Numbered from the stretch's first letter, positions 1 through 5,166 are shown. The stretch: 5,166 nt of DNA from Gammaproteobacteria bacterium (GCA_018667205.1 JABIVN010000395.1:1-5166); one strand, 5' to 3'. Translations and numbers: made by a program. Notes: generated by a model from the sequence alone, not told the origin.

Positions 1-888
1 AAGATCCATACCCGCAGCGGCATTGTTGATAACGTCGCTGAGACTGAGGAAGGAGCGTTGGCGCAGATGCGTCAGTTTCTGAGTTACCTGCCTCAGAATG
101 TCTGGCAATTGTCGAAGCGACTCGATTGCAGCGACAACCCGAACCGAGCCGATGAAGCCTTAATGAATATTGTTCCAAGGGACGGCCGGATTCCGTTTGA
201 AATGCGTGAGGTGATCCGGCACGTGCTGGACCTGGAGTCTTTCTTTGAAATAGGCCCCAATTATGGTCACGGTCAGATTATTGGCCTGGCGCGCTTAAAC
301 GGTTTGGCCGTGGGGGTGATAGCCAACGATTGTCGCCACTTTGCGGGCGCGATGACCGCAGAGGGCTCCCAGAAGGCCAAGCGGATGATGGAATTGTGCG
401 ACACATTTCATCTGCCGATCATTAACTTTTTAGATGAGCCGGGGTTTATGATTGGCCCGGACTCAGAGCAAGCCGCCTGCATTCGTTATGGCATGAGTGC
501 CGTGGCCGCGGCGGTGCAATCAACTGTTCCCTGGGCAACAATTGCGGTGCATAAGTCTTTTGGCGTCGCATCGGCGGCGCACTTTGCGCCAAATACCTAT
601 AAACTCTCTTGGCCTTCCCATGAAATGGGTGCATTGCCGGTAGAGGGCGGCGTGGCCGTAGCTTTCCACCGTGAAATTGCGGCGGCGGACGATCCGGATG
701 AGAAACGGCGGGAATTGGAACAAATGTTGATGAAGAACCGATCTCCTTTTCCTATGATGGAGAGTTTTGCCGTTCACGAATTGATTGATCCTAGGGAAAC
801 CCGCGCCAAGTTGTGTCGATGGGCCGACTGGATTGAAACATTACTAGAAGAATTGAAAGGTCCAGTGACCTGGGGAATGAGACCATGA
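1..888 (+). CDS. Acyl-CoA carboxylase carboxyltransferase (beta) subunit, 3' part (5' end outside window)
   Basis: The reading frame is open from base 1, and the first residues (KIHTRSGIVDNVAE) are a conserved internal stretch of the carboxyltransferase family, so the gene starts before the window; the TTG or ATG codons near 58-69 are not the start. The family moves a carboxyl group from carboxybiotin to an acyl-CoA, working in the cytoplasm with a biotin-carrying alpha subunit. Seen here: the start of the C-terminal crotonase-like half (DGRIPFEMREVI, near 181-213), the core GHGQIIGLARLNG (near 265-303), the EPGFMIG loop (near 436-456), and a helical C-terminus with HELIDPRETR. About 295 codons are visible, of roughly 500-540 usual for the family. 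The segment after KSFG reads VASAAHF (562-585), where propionyl-CoA carboxylase beta chains usually have a GGAY-type stretch. Substrate is therefore uncertain (acetyl-, propionyl- or another acyl-CoA). The stop overlaps the next start as ATGA. Confidence 0.92.
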   Translation, partial: KIHTRSGIVDNVAETEEGALAQMRQFLSYLPQNVWQLSKRLDCSDNPNRADEALMNIVPRDGRIPFEMREVIRHVLDLESFFEIGPNYGHGQIIGLARLNGLAVGVIANDCRHFAGAMTAEGSQKAKRMMELCDTFHLPIINFLDEPGFMIGPDSEQAACIRYGMSAVAAAVQSTVPWATIAVHKSFGVASAAHFAPNTYKLSWPSHEMGALPVEGGVAVAFHREIAAADDPDEKRRELEQMLMKNRSPFPMMESFAVHELIDPRETRAKLCRWADWIETLLEELKGPVTWGMRP

Positions 889-2951
889 GTATCCGAATGA
901 AAATGACGTTGCTGCTGCTTGGCAGCTTATTGGCAGTGTCTGCTGTAAACGCCCAACCGGAACCGCATGTTCGTGTCGACCTGGTAGCAGCGGTCACGAG
1001 TATTGCGCCGGGTGATTCGTTCGATGTCGTGTTTCGACAGGTTATTGATGACGAGTGGCATACCTACTGGACGAATCCGGGGGATTCCGGCGCAGCACCA
1101 GATATTGAATGGACTGCACCCGAGGGCGTGCTCATCAGTGCGTTCAAATTTCCGTACCCGGAGCGTATTCCTTACGGGCCGTTAATGAACTACGGCTATC
1201 ATAACGAAGTACTAATGCCTTTCTCCATTTCTGTATCAGCGGATTATACCGCCGAAGTCGTTGAAGTTAAGGGGAACGGCAGGGTGCTCGTGTGCGCTGA
1301 TATCTGTATTCCAGAAAAAGTCGAAGTCACGCTGTCCATTCCTACAGGACTAACAATAGTTGACGACGCGGGGTCCGAGATTATTTATGCGGCGCGGGCA
1401 AGAGTACCGGTGCCTATCGATGTGACAAGTAGTTTTCAGGTTGATGGTGACAAGATTCGGTTAACGGTGGGATTACCCGCTGTACAGGGAAATCGTATTG
1501 ACGCCGTTGAATATTTCCCGTTTGCGAAAGAATTAATAGATAACCCGGCCAGGCAGCTATTCTCGATGTCGGATGAGGGGCTGGTCCTCACACTAGAGCC
1601 TGGTTACGATTTTGATGAGGATACGGCAGATCTGTCCGGTGTCATCGTGATTCATGAGGCCGTCGGTGAAGGGATAGTGTCGAGTTTTGAGTTCAGGATG
1701 AATGGTTTTGTTGCCCCCCCTGGCGCTGCGATTTCAGGAGAAAATCATGCGTTGGCTGAAACAGGACTGCTCGCGGCGTTGTTTTTTGCTTTTCTAGGCG
1801 GTCTGATATTGAACCTTATGCCCTGTGTGTTTCCGGTGCTGTCCATCAAGATTCTTTCATTGGTCGAATCTCATCATGATGGGGGTTCTATCCGTTTACA
1901 CGGTCTTGCTTACGCAGGGGGCGTTGTTGCCAGTTTTGTCGCGATTGCGGTGCTTCTGATTAGTCTGCGGGCCGGGGGGGAAGCAATCGGCTGGGGCTTT
2001 CAACTGCAATCGCCCATTGTGGTCGCCATGGTTGCTTATTTGTTTCTGGCAATTGGTTTAAACCTGATGGGTGTGTTCGAGATCGGCGGCACGTTGATGT
2101 CTTTAGGTAGCAGTGGCAGCAGTTCGGGAGGATATATGGGTTCTGTTTCGACCGGCGTGCTGGCGACCATCGTTGCAGCGCCCTGTACCGCACCGTTTAT
2201 GGGCGCCGCGGTGGGGTATGCCCTGATTCAGGACCCCGCGACGGGTGTTTTGGTATTTGCCTCGCTTGGTTTGGGTATGGCGCTTCCCTACGTGATGCTT
2301 TGCTATGCGCCAGGTTTACTGGCGAAGCTGCCTAGACCGGGCCAGTGGATGGTCGTCATGAAACAGTTGTTAGCGTTCCCTATGTTTGCCTCAGCAGTCT
2401 GGTTGTTGTGGGTGCTGGGTATGCAGGCGGGTCCTGACGCCATGATGCAGGTCCTTTCAGGCGCTTTACTGATTGCATTCGCGCTCTGGCTGCTAAACCA
2501 ATCTAACGGCGTCATCGTCAAATTGTCTGCGTTGCTGCTCTTCTCTGCCGCCATCTATATTGGTGCAACGCAGGAAACCAAGGTGGTGCGGTCTTCTTTG
2601 GAGGCTGCCGAGGGTGAAATTGGTGTCTATTCCAGGGAAGCATTGGCGCTTGCCCGAAAGGAAGGTCCGGTTTTCGTGAACTTCACTGCGGCCTGGTGCA
2701 TTACCTGTAAAGTCAATGAGCTCAATGCACTTGATGTTGATTCCGTTAAACTAGCGTTTAAAGACAACGCCATAACTTATCTCAAGGGTGACTGGACCAA
2801 CGAAGACCCCGGTATTACGGCGGCGCTGCAGGAATATGGAAGAACCGGCGTGCCGCTATACCTGTTGTACGCGAAAGATTCGCCCCGAGCGACGGTGCTA
2901 CCGCAGATATTGACACCGGGCATAGTTTTGGATGCTCTGGAAGCATTGTAG
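885..2951 (+). CDS. ScsB/DsbD-like transmembrane thiol:disulfide reductase with C-terminal thioredoxin domain
   Basis: This 688-residue protein most resembles ScsB-type DsbD relatives, which carry electrons from cytoplasmic thioredoxin across the inner membrane to periplasmic partners. Residues 1-23 look like a signal peptide (KM, then an LLLLGSLLAV core, VNA before Q24). The periplasmic domain (about 25-280) has WHTYWTNPGDSG and a C137-x3-C141 pair in CADICIP, typical of ScsB. About eight membrane segments span 294-561; the two redox cysteines are C314 (LMPCVFP) and C434 (APCTAPF), as in CcdA/DsbD. The thioredoxin domain (about 580-688) has WCITC, with C605 and C608, followed by the GRTGVPLYLLY stretch holding the likely cis-proline. 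All six expected cysteines are present, so it looks functional. The start at 885 overlaps the carboxylase stop (ATGA); GGGGA at 872-876 is a plausible ribosome site. ATGs at 897 and 903 are alternatives that would still keep the signal peptide. No ScsC or ScsD partner gene lies in the window. A homopolymer C7 (1714-1720) and G7 (1974-1980) lie inside the gene. Confidence 0.93.
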   Translation: MSIRMKMTLLLLGSLLAVSAVNAQPEPHVRVDLVAAVTSIAPGDSFDVVFRQVIDDEWHTYWTNPGDSGAAPDIEWTAPEGVLISAFKFPYPERIPYGPLMNYGYHNEVLMPFSISVSADYTAEVVEVKGNGRVLVCADICIPEKVEVTLSIPTGLTIVDDAGSEIIYAARARVPVPIDVTSSFQVDGDKIRLTVGLPAVQGNRIDAVEYFPFAKELIDNPARQLFSMSDEGLVLTLEPGYDFDEDTADLSGVIVIHEAVGEGIVSSFEFRMNGFVAPPGAAISGENHALAETGLLAALFFAFLGGLILNLMPCVFPVLSIKILSLVESHHDGGSIRLHGLAYAGGVVASFVAIAVLLISLRAGGEAIGWGFQLQSPIVVAMVAYLFLAIGLNLMGVFEIGGTLMSLGSSGSSSGGYMGSVSTGVLATIVAAPCTAPFMGAAVGYALIQDPATGVLVFASLGLGMALPYVMLCYAPGLLAKLPRPGQWMVVMKQLLAFPMFASAVWLLWVLGMQAGPDAMMQVLSGALLIAFALWLLNQSNGVIVKLSALLLFSAAIYIGATQETKVVRSSLEAAEGEIGVYSREALALARKEGPVFVNFTAAWCITCKVNELNALDVDSVKLAFKDNAITYLKGDWTNEDPGITAALQEYGRTGVPLYLLYAKDSPRATVLPQILTPGIVLDALEAL

Positions 2952-3090
2952 TTCGATTTTTATGGGAGTAGTTCGGTTTTTATGAGAGTAGTTCGATTTT
3001 TATGAGAGCAGTTCGGTTTTTATGAGAGCAGTTCTGCTGTGATGGGCTTAGCCAGGTGTTGATGGAAATAGTTCGACGTCGATGCAAAGC
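2951..3090 (+). repeat. Degenerate 20-bp tandem repeat, seven units, starting at the ScsB-like stop codon
   Basis: Seven back-to-back 20-bp units begin at 2951, 2971, 2991, 3011, 3031, 3051 and 3071. Units 1-4 are nearly identical (gttcgRtttttatgRgagYa); units 5-7 are diverged but keep the phase. ATG sits at unit positions 12-14 in all seven. Unit position 6 alternates A, G, A, G in units 1-4, and bases 2951-2990 differ from 2991-3030 at three positions, so a 40-bp duplication of a dimer is likely. The last base of the TAG stop (2949-2951) is the first base of unit 1, and the repeat junctions often read TAG. Unit 7 contains a perfect 10-bp palindrome, tcgacgtcga (3073-3082). There are no spacers, so this is not a CRISPR array. 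Function is unknown. Confidence 0.9.
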
Positions 3091-3133
3091 TGCAACAAGG
3101 GGGCCGACACTAAGTCGGCGCCATTGTTGCAGC
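3089..3133. terminator. Strong two-tier hairpin between convergent genes, probable transcription terminator
   Basis: The arms gctgcaacaa (3089-3098) and ttgttgcagc (3124-3133) pair perfectly over 10 bp. Inside, after short mismatches and two G-C pairs, gccgac (3103-3108) pairs with gtcggc (3114-3119) around a five-base loop. It begins 12 bases after the stop of the minus-strand MaoC operon and lies about 137 bases after the ScsB-like stop, so its main role is probably to end the minus-strand transcript. The tail on that strand is only TTTGC, and there is no T-run on the plus strand, so it is not a textbook intrinsic terminator. It could instead be a REP-like element or an mRNA-end stabiliser: the minus strand has GTAG (3142-3139) five bases before the stem. 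Confidence 0.6.
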
Positions 3134-3145
3134 GTTGGCTACATC

Positions 3146-3568
3146 TTATGGATCAAGCTTTGCGGAGGCCTTACCCTTGATAACTTCGACACCTTCCGCG
3201 TCAGTAGTTGAAACGTCGATGTCGGCAATGGTGTCACCATTTTCTTCTCTAATCTCGGTGACGGTTGCCTTGGCAGTGAGTGTTGCACCCGGGAAAACCT
3301 GAGATGTAAATCGCACGCCATAATAGGTTAGCCGCCCATCACCGACGTAATTAGTCAACATGCGGCCCGTCATACCCATAGAAAGCATGCCGTGCGCAAA
3401 GACGGAGGGATATCCGGCGATCTCTGTCGTAAAAATTTCATCGCTATGTAGTGGGTTATAGTCACCGGAAGCTCCTGCGTATTGCACGATCTGGGTTCTT
3501 GATAGGTTGTCGCAAACCTCTTCCTGATAAGTGTCACCTACTTTAACTTCACTTGCTTTTAGTGCCAT
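3146..3568 (-). CDS. MaoC-family (R)-hydratase/dehydratase, catalytic HadB-like subunit
   Basis: This complete 140-residue single hot-dog-fold protein belongs to the MaoC/(R)-specific hydratase family, which adds water to trans-2-enoyl thioesters or removes it from 3-hydroxyacyl thioesters in the cytoplasm. The hydratase-2 motif is intact: YAGASGDYNPLHSD at residues 30-43, with the presumed catalytic pair D36 and H41, followed by FAHGMLSMG. From what I recall, D36 and H41 are also the numbers of the catalytic residues in mycobacterial HadB. The C-terminal half (GVRFTSQVFPGATLTAKATV) is the usual second part of the fold. The ATG at 3568-3566 is preceded by AAGGAG at good spacing. It lies 12 bp downstream of the HadA-like gene, clearly in the same operon, and the two products likely form a heterodimer. 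Whether the substrate is a CoA or an ACP thioester, and in which pathway, cannot be read from the sequence. Confidence 0.9.
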   Translation of the reverse strand: MALKASEVKVGDTYQEEVCDNLSRTQIVQYAGASGDYNPLHSDEIFTTEIAGYPSVFAHGMLSMGMTGRMLTNYVGDGRLTYYGVRFTSQVFPGATLTAKATVTEIREENGDTIADIDVSTTDAEGVEVIKGKASAKLDP

Positions 3569-3575
3569 TGGAATG

Positions 3576-3583
3576 ACTCCTTA
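3576..3583 (-). promoter_or_regulatory. Shine-Dalgarno of the HadB-like gene, overlapping the upstream stop codon
   Basis: On the minus strand the junction reads TAAGGAGT, then 7 bases, then ATG. The TAA stop of the HadA-like gene supplies the first bases of the AAGGAG ribosome site, so ribosomes finishing the first gene stop on the entry site of the second. This supports the start at 3568 and balanced, coupled synthesis of two subunits. Confidence 0.8.
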
Positions 3584-4084
3584 CTTGTCGCCTGAGGTGG
3601 CTGGACGTTCTGTTCTGACACCTACGCCAGTTGCTGTTATCACGAGTTCGCCGTTTTGGTCGCGGTACTCCGTAACAGTTTCATTAAACATCAGTTTTCC
3701 GCCTCGACGTCCTTCCTTTTCCCAACTTTTCCCTGGTTTGTTTTCAGCTGTCAGTACGTCTCCCACTGTTAATGGTCGGTGATAAACATAGTGTTGTTCT
3801 GCATGAAGGCCGCCACCGCCACCGCCACCGCCGCCTTCCTTCTTTTTGGTGATTCCGGTTGGCCCCTTCGCTGAACCGAACCACTCCTCGCCGATCTTGG
3901 GACGCAGAAAATAATCAGGGTCGAACTGCGCGCTTGATTGAACGAACGTTGGTGGCGCTATGATGGCACCTTGGTCTGTAGACTTTGCGTAGTCTTCATC
4001 GTAATAGATTTCATTCGCGTCACCGATCGATCGTGCAAACATCATTACGTGCCCTGATTCGACCGGAAATTTATCAACTGCCAT
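3581..4084 (-). CDS. MaoC N-terminal (FAS1-like) dehydratase domain protein, HadA-like partner subunit
   Basis: This complete 167-residue protein resembles the MaoC_dehydrat_N / HadA-type half of two-subunit dehydratases. The motif corresponding to the hydratase signature is FARSIGDANEIYYDEDYA (residues 16-33): D22 and N24 remain, but the position of the catalytic His is Y27, so this subunit is probably non-catalytic and shapes the acyl-chain site of a heterodimer with the next gene's product. Further family stretches are APPTFVQS (43-50), HAEQHYVYHRPLTVGDVL (94-111) and the EKEGRRGGK segment. An unbroken run of nine glycines (G84-G92), preceded by KKKE, lies just before LHAEQ and looks like an extended flexible loop. 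The ATG at 4084-4082 has GGAGG at 4098-4094, nine bases upstream. It is the first gene of a two-gene minus-strand operon. ChsH- or HadC-like roles are alternatives; the substrate is unknown. Confidence 0.87.
   Translation of the reverse strand: MAVDKFPVESGHVMMFARSIGDANEIYYDEDYAKSTDQGAIIAPPTFVQSSAQFDPDYFLRPKIGEEWFGSAKGPTGITKKKEGGGGGGGGGLHAEQHYVYHRPLTVGDVLTAENKPGKSWEKEGRRGGKLMFNETVTEYRDQNGELVITATGVGVRTERPATSGDK
3809..3835 (-). repeat. Glycine-codon microsatellite (nine Gly codons, GGC/GGT mix)
   Basis: Nine consecutive glycine codons, largely alternating GGC and GGT, lie inside the HadA-like gene. The 6-bp repeat can gain or lose units without changing frame, so tract length may vary between strains. 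The tract lies between the GPTG segment and the LHAEQ motif of the domain. Confidence 0.9.
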
Positions 4085-4135
4085 GGCTGGCTTCCTCCGT
4101 TAAAAATGTAGTAGAAAATAGTGTCAGTGATAAGC

Positions 4136-4165
4136 AAGTTACCCATGTATCTATGTCAACGTCAA
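4136..4165 (-). promoter_or_regulatory. Candidate sigma-70-type promoter for the MaoC-pair operon
   Basis: On the minus strand a TTGACG hexamer (4165-4160) is 18 bp from TAACTT (4141-4136). A second, adjacent TTGACA (4159-4154) is 18 bp from GCTTAT (4135-4130). The -35 elements are good and the -10 elements are weak. Transcription would start near 4123-4130, about 40-45 bases before the HadA-like ATG. The tandem -35 hexamers make the choice between the two ambiguous. Confidence 0.4.
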
Positions 4166-4290
4166 GCGCGTGTTCATCGTGAAAATCCGGAAAAACTGTT
4201 GGAAACCAGACGTGCGGGTAAAGGGTGTGGCGATTTAATTTTTGCTTCACTCATTCTAGCGCTTGATGCGTAGGTTCGTTTTCTAATGAC

Positions 4291-4323
4291 TTTGTATTGA
4301 TTTTGTATTGGTTTTGTATTGAT
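4291..4323 (+). repeat. Three 11-bp direct repeats (TTTGTATTGRT) upstream of the RAYT-like gene
   Basis: Units at 4291, 4302 and 4313 are identical except for one A/G difference, and a looser fourth copy, tttggtattag, lies at 4334-4344. The 11-bp period is close to one helical turn, so repeated sites would lie on the same face of the DNA, as with binding sites for a multimeric regulator. The repeats lie 75-107 bases before the RAYT-like ATG. No origin-type features accompany them. Confidence 0.8.
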
Positions 4324-4397
4324 CTCGAACCTGTTTGGTATTAGTTTAGATCCTTAAGCAATAACAACCTTATTAAATAATCCCTAAGACAGAGTTT

Positions 4398-5166
4398 ATG
4401 TCCAGACCTGTACGTATAGAATTTCCCGGTGCGGTGTATCGAGTCACGAGTAAAGGCAGAGAAGGCCAAGTTGTGTTCGATGATGCGGATGATAGAGGCG
4501 CATTTCTTAACGTTCTTGATAATGTTGTAATCCGATTCGGTTGGTTGATCCATAGCTATGTGTTGATGGATGACCACTATCACCTGGTGGTTGAAGTTCC
4601 CGAGGCAAACTTGTCTAAAGGTATGCGCCAGTTAAACGGCGTTTACACCCAGCATGTAAACCGCCGACATGCACAGGAAGGGCCTATTTTTCATGGTCGT
4701 TTTAAGAGTATTTTACTGGAAAAGAAAAGTTATCTGCTGCCAGTCTGTCGACATGTTGTTACCAATCCAAGCAGAATAAAAAAAGCGTCAAACTTTTCAG
4801 CCTATAAGTGGAGCAGTTATCGGGCGTTAGCGGGTCAGGTGAAGGCGCCTTCCTTCCTTTACATGGCTGATGTCTTGAATCACTTCGGCAAACGCGAAAA
4901 AGCGGCGCAGCGAAAATACAGGGATTATATTAAGGCCGGCGCCAAGGAGGCGTCCCCTTTGGAACACCGCACAAAACAGGTGCTACTTGGCAGTAATCAG
5001 TTTTTGAGCAAAATGCAGCCAATTCTCCAGGGTGAGGTTCTTGTAAAAAGGGGGCCGAAATCGGTCAAAAGGCGTCGCAGTTTGAATAGCCTGTTCAAGA
5101 AGGTTGATGACAAGACTCGTAGTGAGCGCAATGAGCTGATGAAGACGGCGCATGTAGATTTCGGCT
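4398..5166 (+). CDS. RAYT/IS200-like (Y1_Tnp domain) transposase relative, 3' end outside window; catalytic Tyr replaced by His
   Basis: The frame stays open from ATG 4398 to the window end (256 codons). The N-terminal 125 residues match the Y1 transposase family: RPVRIEFPGAVYRVTSKG, then WLIHSYVLMDDHYHLVVE with the metal-binding pair H60-x-H62, then ANLSKGMRQLNGVYTQHVNRRH and IFHGRFKSILLEKKSYLL. This places it with the longer RAYT-like (REP-associated tyrosine transposase) proteins rather than classical IS200 TnpA. The family's RYVVLNP segment reads RHVVTNP here, so residue 119 is His where the nucleophilic Tyr is expected; Y14-R15-V16 also departs from the usual YHV. After about residue 135 come WSSYRALAG and a basic C-terminal region (PLEHRTKQVLLGSNQFL, KRRRSLNSLFKK) that in relatives leads to a DNA-binding end. 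The start is supported by the conserved N-terminus and a weak GACAGAG site just upstream. No partner tnpB and no terminal repeats are seen. It may be an inactive or domesticated nuclease. Confidence 0.88.
   Translation, partial: MSRPVRIEFPGAVYRVTSKGREGQVVFDDADDRGAFLNVLDNVVIRFGWLIHSYVLMDDHYHLVVEVPEANLSKGMRQLNGVYTQHVNRRHAQEGPIFHGRFKSILLEKKSYLLPVCRHVVTNPSRIKKASNFSAYKWSSYRALAGQVKAPSFLYMADVLNHFGKREKAAQRKYRDYIKAGAKEASPLEHRTKQVLLGSNQFLSKMQPILQGEVLVKRGPKSVKRRRSLNSLFKKVDDKTRSERNELMKTAHVDFG

Larger units (their letters stand above)
4099..4397. other. Divergent intergenic spacer between the MaoC operon and the RAYT-like gene
   Basis: About 300 bases with no coding region I can support. It holds the candidate minus-strand promoter (4136-4165), an AT-rich half with three 11-bp direct repeats (4291-4323), and the leader of the RAYT-like gene. 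A separated inverted repeat, cgtcaagcgc (4160-4169) with gcgcttgatg (4260-4269), matches at 9 of 10 positions; it overlaps a -35 hexamer and may be chance. I see no convincing plus-strand promoter: the AT-rich stretch around 4371-4381 could serve as a -10 but has no good -35 at proper spacing. No hairpin followed by a T-run is evident. Confidence 0.6.

Noticed and set aside
446..777. Minus-strand open frames inside the carboxyltransferase
   Set aside because: They are antisense to conserved carboxyltransferase core motifs; the translations are rich in Arg, His and Pro, typical of shadow frames.
1960..2554. Minus-strand open frames inside the ScsB-like gene
   Set aside because: They oppose conserved membrane segments including C434, and have no ribosome site or family resemblance.
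2951..3090. Possible CRISPR array
   Set aside because: The units are 20 bp and directly adjacent with no spacers, and no cas gene is nearby.
3062..3220. Longer plus-strand ORF starting from the last repeat ATG and running through the hairpin
   Set aside because: It crosses the hairpin and the MaoC 3' end in antisense; the translation is Arg/Cys-rich without any domain.
3531..3782. Plus-strand open frame across the MaoC operon junction
   Set aside because: It is antisense to two strongly supported genes and has no motif of its own.
4160..4269. Separated inverted repeat (cgtcaagcgc / gcgcttgatg) as terminal repeats of an insertion
   Set aside because: Only 9 of 10 bases match, no target duplication flanks it, it encloses no gene, and one arm overlaps a likely -35 hexamer.
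4341..4583. Minus-strand open frame over the start of the RAYT-like gene
   Set aside because: It lies mostly antisense to a well-conserved Y1 transposase domain and shows no recognisable motif.
4398..5166. Complete IS200/IS605 insertion sequence
   Set aside because: There is no tnpB, no subterminal hairpin right before the gene, and the protein is of the longer RAYT-like type; the 3' flank is not in the window.

Overview
The window looks like a chromosomal segment from a Gram-negative bacterium, most likely a gammaproteobacterium or a close relative. This rests on the gene types present: an acyl-CoA carboxylase carboxyltransferase, an envelope ScsB/DsbD-type reductase with signal peptide, a HadA/HadB-like pair of MaoC-fold proteins, and a RAYT/IS200-like transposase relative. 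No rRNA, tRNA, CRISPR array or phage gene is visible, so the taxonomic guess is only moderate.

Layout. Positions 1-888 (+) hold the 3' part of a biotin-dependent carboxyltransferase; the 5' part lies outside the window. Its stop overlaps the start of the next gene (ATGA, 885-888), a complete 688-residue ScsB/DsbD-like membrane reductase (885-2951, +). Its stop codon runs directly into a seven-unit, 20-bp tandem repeat (2951-3090). The repeat abuts a strong two-tier hairpin (3089-3133). Two convergent genes follow on the minus strand: a catalytic MaoC/HadB-like hydratase (3146-3568) and, upstream in the same operon, a HadA-like partner without the catalytic His and with a nine-glycine insert (3581-4084). 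The divergent spacer 4085-4397 carries a candidate minus-strand promoter and three 11-bp direct repeats. It leads to a RAYT-like gene (4398 to beyond the window end) in which the expected catalytic tyrosine is a histidine.

How the genes fit together. The carboxyltransferase and the MaoC pair both act on acyl thioesters and suggest a neighbourhood for acyl-CoA or fatty-acid metabolism. The ScsB-like protein is translationally coupled to the carboxylase gene but works in envelope thiol chemistry, so the pairing may be incidental. The parts worth a second look are non-canonical: the 20-bp repeat, which makes a chain of stop/start-overlapping mini-ORFs; the hairpin, which has a GTAG tetranucleotide at its foot; and the possibly catalytically dead RAYT. 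A REP/RAYT link between the last two is conceivable, but it is inference. I did not find a clear new multi-gene system.
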